Below, piece after piece: positions 24,017-34,861 of a stretch of 64,000 nt of DNA. The DNA comes from Sindora glabra (Eukaryota > Streptophyta > Magnoliopsida > Fabales > Fabaceae): NCBI GenBank assembly GCA_020226215.1, contig CM035235.1:64501-128500 (forward strand). The letters run 5' to 3'. The notes beneath the pieces were generated by a model. It saw only the letters and a program-made list of their open reading frames with translations. It was not told the origin of the DNA and ran no database searches. Each line of letters begins with the position of its first letter. Position 1 is the first letter of the stretch. Made by a program: the position numbers and the translations under genes.

Positions 24017-26480
24017 GAGAAGTTCCAGGAAGACCTAGAGAGCTTAGTTCAAGGAATTTCACAAGAAAAAAAGGCTTTCATTAGAAGGGATCTAAATGGA
24101 CATGTTGGCAATAAGGTAAGGCAATTTTCAAGATACATAGAGGAGTTGGTTTTAGAGCATTAAATGAGGAAGGGTAATCTATTCTTAATTTCTCAGTAGT
24201 GTATGATTTTAAGGTTGCAAAGACTTATTTTAAGAAGCAAAAGGAGTATCTAATCACGTACAAAAGTAAAACTTCAAAGTTGTAAATTGATTGCTTTTTA
24301 GTAAAGAGCTTAAATAAAAAAAATCTATAAGGATTGCAAAGTAATTCTAGGTGAGAGTTTTACTATATAGTATAGGATCTTAGTCCTTGATCTCCATTTT
24401 AAAACCCGTAACTAGAAAAGATGACAAGTTATAAATCCGAGGATCAAGTGATGGTAGCTTAAGGGTGAGAAATAGATGGCTTTTAGGAGAATATTATTAA
24501 AGGAAGCTAATTAGGAAGCATAAGAAAGTGTCAACCATATTTAGGATACGATGGCTAAAAGGGTTAAGGTAGTTGTTGAGGCAGTTTTAGGTGGATCAAA
24601 AGGTTTTGGACCAAAAGATAAAGAATCTTAGTGGTGGAATGAAAGTGTGTAAGAAAAGGTCAAAACTAAAAAGAAATGTTTTAAGACCTTATATGTGTGT
24701 AACAATGCCAAAAATTAGGAAAATTATTGGATAATTAGGAATAAGACTAAAAAGGCAATGAGTGAAGCACGATCTAAAGCTTTTAAAGAGTTCTACCAAG
24801 ATCTAGGGACAAAGAATGAAGATTTATAAGCTTCTTAAAAATAGGAAAAAGAAATCAAGAGACTTTGATTAAGTTAAGTGTATTAAGCATAAAGAAGGAC
24901 AAATTCTACTCATAGATGAAGATATTAAAGAGAGATGGGAAAAGTATTTTTACAAGCTTTTCAATGACAAGTAAGGATTGACTAGGGATATAGAAGGATT
25001 AAAAACTTAAGAGGATGAACAAAATTTGGCTAATTATCATAGGATTTGAGTTTGAGAGGTAAAAGAAGCTCTTAAAAGAATGGATATTGGTAAAGTCATT
25101 AATCTTGATAGTATTCCTATCAAAGTTTAAAAATATTTAGAAGAATAGGTATCTTTTAGCTCACTAAGTTATTTAATGAGATTTTGAGGTTTAAAAAAAT
25201 TCCAAATGAGTGGAGGAGGAGTATTTTAGTGCCTATATATAAGAACAAATGAGATATTCAGAACTGTGTAAACTGTCGAGGGATAAAACTTATAAGTTAT
25301 ACTATAAAACTATGGGAAAAAGTGATTAAGCATAGATTAAAAGATGAGACTAGGATTATAAAGAATTAATTTGGATTTATGTTAAGAAGGTTTACAATAG
25401 AGGCTATTTACCTTCTACGGGGGTTAATGGAAAGGTATCGGAGTAAAGAAAGAGACTTACATATGATTTTCATTAACTTAGAAAAAGCTTATGATCGAGT
25501 ACTAAGAGAAGTGTTGTGGAAGGCACTGAAAAAGAAAGGAGTTCATGTTGCATATATCCAGGCTATGCAGGACATGTATAATGGATTAACTACAAGTGTA
25601 AGAACTCCGGAATGAGAAACAAAGGATTTTATGATAAGGATAGGTTTACATCAAGGTTCAGCTTTGAGTCCTTACTTGTTTAATCTAATTTTGGATGTTC
25701 TTACTAGGGATATACAGGAGACTATCACTAAATATATGCTATTTACAAATGATGTAGTTCTAATTGAGGAATCACGAGAAGAGGTTAACTATAAACTAGA
25801 GCTTTGAAGATAAGCATTGGAATCGAAGGGCTTTCACTTAATTAGGAGTAAGATAGAGTATATGCATTGAAAATTTAATAAGAAACAAGATATAAATTAT
25901 TTGGAGGTAAGAATTGGAGAATATATTATATCACAAGTATCTAAATTTAAGTATTTAGGATCTATATTACAAAATGATAGAAAAATTGATGGAGATATCA
26001 CACACAGGATACAAGTTGGATGGTTAAAATGGAGAAAGGCATCAGGAGTTATTTGCGACAGTAAAATTCTTACTAATTTTAAAGGGAAGTTTTATTAGAT
26101 TGCTATATGACTAGCTATGCTTTATGATAGTGAATGTTGGGCTTTGAAGAGATAACAAGAGCAAAAAATGGGAGTAGCAGAAATGAGAATATTAAGATGG
26201 ATGTGTGGTTATACAAGAAAAGATAAAATACGAAATAAATACATACGAGGGCATATTGGCATGACACCTATTGAGGAGAAGATGACAGAAAATTCATTAA
26301 GGTGGTTTGGTTATGTGCAAAGAAGGCCACTAAAAGCACCAGTGAGAAGAATCAATCACATGATTTTTAGCCCTGTAAAAAAGAGTAAAGAGAGGTCAAA
26401 AAAGATATTTGGTAAAGTTATAAAAAAGGATCTCTTGGTGAATAATATTATTAAAAATCTAGTTACTAATAGAGCCTAAT
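24017..26480 (+). pseudogene. LINE endonuclease and reverse transcriptase, broken
   Basis: The order is: endonuclease C-terminal part (RRDLNGHVGNKV near 24090), a linker (KGFGPKDK, then RNKTKKAMSEARSKAFK), and the reverse transcriptase from about 25080. RT motifs include RGIKLISYTIKLWEKV, IFINLEKAYDRV, RIGLHQGSALSPYLFN, and the catalytic box LFTNDVVL, where FADD is expected, so one catalytic Asp is lost. C-terminal motifs KYLGSILQNDRKIDGD, MGVAEMRILRWMCGYTRK and RWFGYVQRRPLKAPVRR are well kept. Frames at 25379-25615, 25901-26098 and 26168-26479 are its surviving pieces. Several stops make it inactive. Confidence 0.85.
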
Positions 26481-26539
26481 AGTATTGTGCGATCCATGTA
26501 TCTAACCTCACTTAGTGAGATAAGGCTTTGTTGTTGTTG
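24017..26539 (+). mobile_element. 5'-truncated RTE-type LINE
   Basis: A non-LTR retrotransposon of about 2.5 kb inserted in the A3 protease. It is flanked by TAAAG at 24012-24016 and 26540-26544, a short candidate TSD. Its 3' end is TTTGTTGTTGTTG rather than poly(A), typical of plant RTE-clade LINEs. The element starts inside the endonuclease domain, so it is 5'-truncated, as is usual for LINE insertions. Confidence 0.82.
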
Positions 26540-27130
26540 TAAAGATGGAAAACAAGATATCTAAAATCCTTTCACCAATCATTCTTACCCAGCTTTTTCT
26601 TAAAATAGCAAAAAATATGATTAATGTTTAAGATGGAACATTAACCATAGATTTTGATGGTATTACAGCTAAGCTTGATATTTTTAAGGTCATGTAAGAC
26701 AATTCTATATCCTTTCTTCGCACTTTAGAGTTATTACTGCATAATATTCCTACTTTAAATTTTTCTAATATTTGTGTTTGTAATTTTGAATTTTTTGTTC
26801 TAGTTCTAATTTTGCTATTTTAGATTTTGCCATTTCTGACTTTTTTATTTTCCCTATTTTTTATTCTAATATTTTTATTTTTGAAGTTGCTGGTTTTGCA
26901 TTTGTTGACTCTAATTTACATGTTAATGCTATTTATAATGACATACTTTCTAGGTTTCCTAAATTTCCTAAATTTATAGATTATGTGGATAACTATGAAT
27001 GCACTTGTAAAGATAGTGATTTTAAGTATGCCATATGTGCTAAAATTGCTACCTTTATAAGTGATGAAAATATAAATGTTGTTTTAAAAATTACAAAAAA
27101 AATGATGATGGACACATTCCATTTTAGAAG

Positions 27131-28358
27131 AAGAAGGGTGCTTTCATATTAATTGTTCTAGATATTTTATTGATTATGTTGAATTTGTCATCTAGGATGA
27201 TTTTGAACCTTTAAGCAAGAGTGATTTAAGAATAGCTTATCACCGTTATGATGTAGTGATGGATTTTGAATTGATAGATTGAATTTGGTAATATGACTTG
27301 CCTTGTGAGATTTTAAAACTTATATTGAAAATTTATATTATTCTCTTTCCTTCTTATGGGATGTTATTCCATGATTTGTTTCTTTAGAACTTGCTTTGAT
27401 TCTTTTTGAGATTATATTTGCACATGTATGCACAAAAATGATAAAGGTATTCTTTTTTTATTTAAGCCAAAGCCATATAGCTAACTTTAAGTTCTTATCT
27501 TTGTTAACTCCTTTAAGTTGTAATTACCTTTTTTTATTGATTAGTTTTAGGGATTAATAGAATATTTGAATTTTTGTGAGATAGGTTCCTAGATAAGTGT
27601 ATGGGTATGTGAGTTTGTATGTTTAAAAATTTATCAATTTCAAATTCAAAGGTTAGTTGAAAAAATGAGAAAAAAAAGAAAAATAAATAAAAGAAAAGAT
27701 AAAAGAAAAAGAAAGTTAAAAAAAAGAATAAGACAAAATAAAATTGATAAAAAATTGAAATTGAAAAAAATTGAATTAAAAAATAAAAATAAAAAAGAGG
27801 ATAGATAAAAAAGTTAATGAGTGTTTAAATTTGAATTTCAATTTAACTTGTTGTTTTGAGTTATAATTGTTCATAATTGACTTATATATTTTTAATTCAA
27901 GTGCTATATTAATTTCTTTAGTTTTTAACTCTTTATATCCTTATTTTTCCTTACTTTTCCCTTGGCTATATTATAACTTTGAATAAAATCCTTTTAATTT
28001 ATATTGTATATGTAATTTGAGTAAAGGAGATTAGGTTATTAACAAACTTATTGTAAGGCAATTTCACGAAAAGAAGTTGAGTGAAACACTTACCCCAATC
28101 ATTTGAAAGTAGGAAAGTAAATTTTATAAGAATCTACCATGTTAATTTACTCTTTTTGAATGAAGTTACTATATTGATTAGTTTAAGTTTGTCAGGATTT
28201 TTTTACATGATATGTTATATTTTTTGTTAGCTTTTATTTATCTCTTGCTTGTGGATTTATGATTTTGAAGTTTTTAAAAAATAAAGTCTTTTATTTCTTA
28301 ATTTTATATAAATTCATGTCTTGCCCGAGGATGTGCTTGAGCTAAGTAAGGGAAAATT
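27131..28358 (+). other. A3 3' untranslated region and polypurine tract
   Basis: Non-coding. Compared with A1 and A4, roughly 500 bp is missing near 27240, including the internal purine run after the 'attgaggacaatgt' block. The purine-only tract (about 27655-27815) is kept and long. The primer tract GCTAAGTAAGGGAAAATT occupies 28341-28358. Confidence 0.68.
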
Positions 28359-29673
28359 TAATATGAAAAATATTTAGTATATACTTTTGTTTCATATCTT
28401 TTAGTGTACTACACTTACTTAATTTCACAAAATTGGCACTACTTAATAATTTAGGGTTAGTTTTACAATATTATGAAATTATTCAGTTAATGTTACATTT
28501 TGATACTATTTGAGTTTTTTTAACTATATCATGGGTCGTGGATGTTAGATTAGGGTGATCTTTATATCGTTGGAAAGTTTAAAGGAAGATCTATAATTTC
28601 ACATTTTGGTTAAAGCCTAATTCAAACTCCTTAAAGGTTTTATTTAGCCAAAAAGTTGAAATCCTATTTTTATCCTAACTGAACCTGCTTTGGTTCTTAG
28701 GTCATGTCTAGAACTACAAAGATCCAATTAATGAGAAACTAGTGCCTAAATCTTTATAAGACTTAGCTCTATAACTTTTCTATGGTTGACCCAAATTACA
28801 TTGTTTTAGTCATCTTGTACTAGTTGGAAGTCAGACTTATGGGATTTTCACTACTAAAACTCTTCAAGTTAATTGCTTTGTAAAAATAGGCATTAGGCCT
28901 CTAAAAATTAAGAAGGCCCCATATTTGAAATCTAAAGATGCATAGAATTTAGGTTCAATAGGATTTTAGATTAATTAAGTCAGATAAGAGGAAAAGAACT
29001 CATGAAATGCAACACATTAGACAAAATTTAGCAACACATTTTTCTCTTTTCTTCTAGTTTTTGTGTTCCCTAGCCATAAAGACTAAATTCGAAGTTGATT
29101 CAAGGATTTTAAGGCCCTTTTCTATTGGATTATAAGATTATGATTTGTAATATTGACTTTTTCTAATTAATTTTCTTCTTTCCCTAATGCTTTATGTTGA
29201 TTCTTGAAATTGTATGTGTTGGATGTTAATTTGGTATAATTAGTATTCATCCTTGTTATTTCTTATCTTTTGCTATTTTGATATTGAATTATGGTTTTTT
29301 AATCATGGTTTTACACATAAGGCAAAGGATCGAGCAACTAATTTGGAGTTTTCTAATTTAATTTCTCAGTTCAACTAAATTCTTTACTTAAATCAATTTC
29401 TATCTTAGTTCCATTAGTCTTAATTGATCAAACCCTAAATGGTAGTCTAACTTAGGATTAATGAATTATTGTAAGGATTCTACGTAATTCAAGATTGAAA
29501 GATTGATTAGAAAAGTGATATATTAATTGATCTATGATTAATCCAAACTAAAGCTTTCAATTCTTTAAATTGGTTGTTTTACTATATTCATTTTCTTCCT
29601 TGCTATTTATTTGTGTTTTGCTTTGTTTAATGCATTTAATTCATAAAACTCCCTAACCTTGATTTTGTGTTGG
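28359..29673 (+). repeat. 3' LTR of A3, first part
   Basis: Begins TAATATGAAAAATATTTAG after the polypurine tract (expected TG is TA). It runs 1315 bp to the insertion point of A4; the last five bases GTTGG (29669-29673) are A4's left TSD. It continues at 38271. Confidence 0.87.
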
Positions 29674-31284
29674 CGATGAGAAAAATACTGACTATTTTTC
29701 TCCTATTTTATGTCTCTTAGGTGTTAGATATGCTAAATTTTATAGAATAGGCCTTGTTTTATAATTTTGGATTGATTTTACAAATTTGTAAATTTATTCG
29801 ATAAATGTTGAATTTTGATACTATTTCTATTCTTTAGTCATAACTTGGGCTCTAAATCTTGGATTGAGACAAACTTTATATTGATGGAAAGTTAAAAGAA
29901 ATATCTATAACTTTTATATTTTGATCCAAGCCCAGTTCGGGTGTTTTGGAGGTTAAAAGTGGCTGAGAATTTGAAGGTGTCATTTTGTCCTAGCTAAACC
30001 AATTTCTGTATTTTAACTATATTTGGAGCTACAGCGGTCTGATTAAGGTGAAATCAGTATTCAAATTTTGCTAAGACCTAGGCCTACAACCTTAAATTAA
30101 AATATTAGTGAAATTATGTCATTTTGGAGGTCATTCATTAGACGGAAGTTAGACTAGCAAGATTTCACCGCTGGACCTTGTAGAAGAAATTACTAAGTTT
30201 TATAATCCTAATAGGAGTAGGATTAGCAAGGCCTTAATTTTTATAATTCTAAGAGGACTAGGATTAGGATTCTATGGGTTTTATTAAATATAAATAGAGA
30301 TGAAGGGATGGGCAACATACAATACAATCATACAATCTGATTACACACAATTAGCAACACAGTTTTCTTTCTTCCTCTTCAAGCTTTTGTCTTAAAGCCA
30401 TGGAGGGCTAATTTTCTAGGGTTAATTTAAGGAGTTTGAAGCTCTCCTCTTAAGGATTATAAGATCATGCTTTGTAATGTTAGCCTTTCTTAATTAATTT
30501 TCCTTTTTCTCTTTTTAATTGTGTTGAATTCTTGAGATTGCTTGTGTTGGGTGTTAATTTGATATAATTGATGTTCATCCTTGTAGTTTTTGAATTCTTT
30601 GCTATTTTCTTATAAAATTATGATTAATAAATCATAGTTTTATGCATAGGAGCAAAGGGTTGAGAGATTAATTTAAAAATTTATGATTTAATTTCTCAAT
30701 TCAGCCAAATTCTTATTATAAATCAATTTAGATCTACTTTAGGAATTATAGCAATTGCTTAATTCAATAAATTCTAATTGATCAAATCCTAGGCGATTGT
30801 CTTGTGTAGAATTCATGAATTATTACAAAAATTCCAAGTAATTCAACGTTGAAGAATTAATTACAAAAAGCTAAATCCTAATTGATCTATGATTAATCCA
30901 ATTTAGGGATCTCAATTTCCTTAAATCGGCAGTTTGATTCCATTGAATTCTCTTCTATTTTATTTTTTTAGTTCTATTTTAAGTTTAATTTCATACTTAT
31001 TAATTGTTTAATTCATGCAACTAAACCCCTCAATTTTAATTATGTTTTGCATATTGCATAATACAGTATCTGTATACAGCATTCTATATTATTATGTTGC
31101 ATTCTGATTTCACATTTTCACTGCATAAAAATTTCAATAATTGTGTAGGAATTGTTAGGAAATCATTTAAGAAATATAAAATTAAAGGATCACTAGGAGT
31201 ATGACCTCGTTGTGCCATTATACAATATTATTTATAAGCACACCAATTTTAATACAATTTTAGTGTATTGCAGCATGCACATCA
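29674..31284 (+). repeat. 5' LTR of A4
   Basis: Starts CGATGAGAAAAATACTG (TG expected; the 3' copy has TG) and ends GCATGCACATCA. By eye, more than one base in ten of the first 200 differs from the 3' LTR, with one indel of about 11 bp. Confidence 0.9.
30288..30297 (+). promoter_or_regulatory. TATA box of the A4 5' LTR
   Basis: ATATAAATAG about 615 bp into the LTR. The same box is at 37261-37270 in the 3' LTR. The flanking 'gagat.agggg' is also kept, placing transcription start about 30 bp downstream. Confidence 0.6.
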
Positions 31285-31290
31285 AAATTT

Positions 31291-31308
31291 TAGCACCATT
31301 GCCAAGGA
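31291..31308 (+). other. A4 primer binding site (tRNA-Asp type)
   Basis: TAGCACCATTGCCAAGGA against the consensus TGGCGCCGTTGCCGGGGA: five differences, all G-to-A. This is the best-preserved primer site in the window. Confidence 0.82.
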
Positions 31309-32111
31309 TCCTCTTGAGTTTATCTTTTCATGTATATTCCTAGCAATATATTACATAACTGATCTAGCACAACTAGTCTTCACTTCTATCATTATGTTTC
31401 TTGCATTTTATGGTAACTTGCATCCTTCTGTCTTTCTGTGTTTCATTACATTCTTTTGCATTCTCTGATTTTTGCTCATAATTAACATTATCTCTTTCTT
31501 ACATATTCTTAGCAGTATATTACATAATTCTTGCAACATCCTAGTAGTTAATTACATCCATTAAATTGTGTTTCTTGCATTTTACAGTAACTCTTATTTT
31601 ATGTGTTTTTCTGGATTTCATTGCATTCCTTGTTTTCCTTTCATATCTCCACCTTGATTCATCATATTTTATCATAATAAACATCATCAAGTATTGAAAT
31701 AGATGTTTTTGGCCAAGAACCTAGGTTTTACATAAAATTCTGTACTCATACCTTGTTTTAGGCATAACTTTTTCATCATAACTCCAATTGAGCTGAAATT
31801 TTTATGGCAATTAGATCTCATTTTTTTAAAGTCACCAGCCATAGGCTCGTGAGTGCCCTAGTTTTTTTCAAAAAAAATATTATTTTGACCATTTTTTAAT
31901 TTTTAATATTTTTATTGTATTTTTTTATTTTCATAGTTGGAGAAAACTTTCTGTGGTGGTTCTATAATTTTTAAAATTATCTAAATAGGTTAATTAGATG
32001 TGTTTAGGTTAATTTTTCATAGTGCTTTTACATTTTAGTGTTTCTGTCTTTCTATAGTGCTTTTCTCTTTTATTTTATGTAATATTGTGCAATGTTGTGT
32101 AGTTTTAGTGC
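31309..32111 (+). other. A4 untranslated leader
   Basis: Non-coding leader with a partly repeated segment ('tattacataa..cta..', near 31345 and 31510). The frame at 31268-31468 spans the LTR end and PBS and is not a gene. Confidence 0.55.
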
Positions 32112-32890
32112 ATGACAAGAAGAAATCCTACTGAATTATGTGATTTTGATTTTGAAATTGATAGAACAGTTCATTCACTTCATAGGAATAAAAATATAAG
32201 TGGTTCTAACTTTCCTGCACCCTTAGATAAACCAGAAAACATGGCAAACAATAATAGAACATTAAAGGAATTGGCTGTCCTTGATGTCAAATATTAACTT
32301 TTAGGCATTCAATATCCTGAGTCAGATGTTGACTTTGAATTAAAATCTAGACTCATACACTTACTTCTAAGGTTTCATGGTCTCGTAAGTGAAGATCCAT
32401 ACAAACACTTGAAAGAGTTTCACGTGTGTGTTCAAGAATGAAACCTTAAGGCATAGTAGAAGATCAAATCAAGCTGAAAGCATTCCCCTTCTCCTTAGCT
32501 GATGCAACCAAGGATTAGTTATATTACTTGCAGCCTAGTTCTATTACGTGCTGGACAGACATGAAGCAGCAATTCCTGAAAAAAAATTTTCCCTACATCC
32601 AGGGTAGCTACCATTAAAAGAGAGATATGTGGCATTAGACAAATGAATAGGGATACACTGCATGAATACTATGAAAGGTTTAAGAAATTATGTGTAAATT
32701 GTCCACATCACCAAATTAGTGAGCAGCTACTGATTCAATATTTTTATGAAGGCCTTCTCTTTATGGATAGAAGCATGATTAATTCTGCAAGTGGTGGAGC
32801 TTTAATAGACAAGACACCTATGGCTGTAAGAGATTTAATTGCAAACACAACAGCAAATTCTTAGTAGTTTGGAACAAGAATCATGGTTGT
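32112..32890 (+). pseudogene. Athila-type gag, A4 copy, broken
   Basis: Starts at an intact ATG (32112) with MTRRNPTELCDFDFEIDR, then MANNNRTLKELAVLD and a stop at 32295. The capsid part continues with LIHLLLRFHGLVSEDPYKHL, a frame slip near 32425, AFPFSLADATKD, LYYLQPSSITCW, then a well-kept stretch at 32643-32864: YYERFKKLCVNCPHHQISEQ, FYEGLLFMDRSMINSASGG and AVRDLIANTTANS. It is the clearest gag of the four, still disabled by stops and frameshifts. Confidence 0.83.
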
Positions 32891-33859
32891 TGTAACCAGA
32901 AACGTGAATGAGATCAATTTTTCCAGTCCAAACTAGCAGAGATTGGAGAATAAGCTGGATAAACTAACTACTTTAGTGAGGTAAGTGGCTATGGGACAAC
33001 AATAATGAATTTCTACTCTTCCTGGCAAAATTTGTGGTATTTTCTCTTATCCAACTCATCTAATAGATTGTTGTCCTACATTATAAGATGATGAGTGCCC
33101 TCCTCTTCTAGCATATGCAGCAGTTATCTTCCTTAGAAAGCTTCATTCCAGCAATAAAACCAGTATCCATACTAGTAGCCATAGATCAACTAGTTCCAGC
33201 AGTAGCATAATCAATATTCTAGCTAGAGGGATAACTAGAATTTTAAGTATAACAGCAATCCAGGACAAAACCAATATCATTACACCAGAATGCAGCCTAA
33301 CCCAGTCTAACAACTAGAAGTGAATTCATCATCTTCTTAACCATCATTTGAAGAGTTAGTTAAATAAATGATAGCAAGTAACTTGCAATTCTAGTAAGGA
33401 CCAGAAGCTACCATGATGAATTTGTAAACATAAATAGGCCAATTAACTTCTACATTAAGTAAGTTTAAGGCATAAAGATCAAGCCAGCCATATTATAGTA
33501 ACATAAAGAATAAGGAAGTGGTGAATGCAATCATGTTAAGAAGTGGCAGAGAAATTAATGCACCTTCACCCTTGCAACCAAAATTAAAGCATTCAATAGC
33601 AAATGATCAACCAGGAAGCCATATACCAGAGAGAAGTATTCAACCAAAAGGTGACAAGAATCAATGAGAAAAACTAACAAGTAGTAAACTAGAAGCAAGC
33701 CAACAACTAGAATAGAATAAAAAGAAGCAATAAAAAAATAGCAAAAAGACAATAACAGTAAGGTAAACTCTTTCCCTGTCCCCCTCCCTATTTTAACAGA
33801 AAACTTTTTCATTAAAAGAAGAATGAAAAGAAAAATGAAGATAGGAATCATATTTTAGA

Positions 33860-34835
33860 GTCCTTGAAAAAAATAGAAGTTAATATACCTTTACTAAATT
33901 TAATAAAATAAGTTTCAAGGTATGCTAACTTCTTGAAAAATTTATGCATCAATAAAAGAAAATTTAAGGTAGATGAAAAAGTAAGTGTGGGGGTAAATGT
34001 ATCTGTAATAATCTAAAGAAATTTACTAGAAAAATGCAAAGATCTAGGCACATTTACCATTCCATGCATCATAAGGAAAACAAGAATAGAGCATGCCATG
34101 TTAGACTTAAGAGCATCCATAAATGCCATGCCTCTTTCTATTTTTAATGCCTTGAATTTAGGAGTTTTGAAAGAAACAAGGGTTGTTATTCAATTAGCCA
34201 ATAGATCTAACATTTATCCTTTGGAAATTGTTAAAGATATTTTAGTGTAGGTTGATGGACTAATATTCCTAGCAGATTTTTACGTCTTAAAGATGGAAAA
34301 TGAGATTCAAGCATTCTTCCACCAATCATTCTTGGCTAGCCTTTCCTCAAGACAGCAAAAACCATATTTAATGTCCAAGATAAAACATTAACTATAGAGT
34401 TTAATGGTTCTATAGCCAAGTTTGATATTTCTAAAGATATACAAGATAACTCCATATCATTTTTTAGCATTTTTGAGCCTTTAGTGTATGAACCTCCTCA
34501 TTTTGTTTCTACAATTTCTATTGTTATTTCTACTATTTTATGTGCATGTTTTTATTTCCAATTCTATTATTTTTAATTCTTTCAATTCTAATTTTGTTGT
34601 GTACCATTCAGATTTACAAGCTAATGTTGTCCAAGATGAATTACTTGCTGAATTTCTTGAATTTTTTGAATTTATGGATTGTTTTGATAGTTATGAATGC
34701 ACTTGTAAAGATGATGTTGTTAAATGTTCCATTTATGATGAAATTTCCACATTTTTAGATGAAAACAACAATGTTCATTCAAAAATTACAGAAAAACAAA
34801 GTGATGATGGAGACATTTTACTTTTACAAAAATAA
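33860..34835 (+). pseudogene. Athila-type protease and tail, A4 copy, broken
   Basis: The protease begins near 33860 (KIEVNIPLLNLIK) and includes KCKDLGTFTIPCIIRKT, the active-site region LDLRASINAM (DLGAS expected, Gly to Arg) and LANRSNIYPLEIVKDILV, then a stop. VDGLIFLADFYVLKMENE and the GRPF-like segment follow, with a frame change. The tail is open from 34488 to 34835 and includes EFFEFMDCFDSYECTCKDD, VKCSIYDEISTFLDENNN and ITEKQSDDGDILLLQK. The tail is better preserved than the protease. A linker at 32891-33859 joins it to gag. Confidence 0.8.
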
Positions 34836-34861
34836 GAAAAAGAAAAAGAAAAAGAAAAAAA
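34833..34861 (+). repeat. Short (GAAAAA)n microsatellite
   Basis: Four to five units of AAAAAG directly after the tail stop codon. It creates artefactual lysine-rich or phenylalanine-rich frames on both strands. Confidence 0.85.

Larger units (their letters stand above)
23577..27130 (+). pseudogene. Athila-type protease and tail, A3 copy, split by a LINE
   Basis: The protease reads to 24016 and includes VEVNITLLDLI and the active-site region LDLGASINVI with the catalytic Asp kept. The LINE at 24017-26539 interrupts it just before the 'KMENKI' segment. After the LINE the coding continues with the ILPTFLK-like GRPF region, IDFDGITAKLDIFK, and the tail YECTCKDSDFKYAIC and FISDENINVVLK. Stops are present on both sides. 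Joining 24016 to 26545 restores the local match to A4 near 34280. Confidence 0.78.

Noticed and set aside
25379..26479. Host reverse-transcriptase-like gene
   Set aside because: The frames are pieces of one LINE with stops between them, a TTG-repeat tail and flanking duplication.
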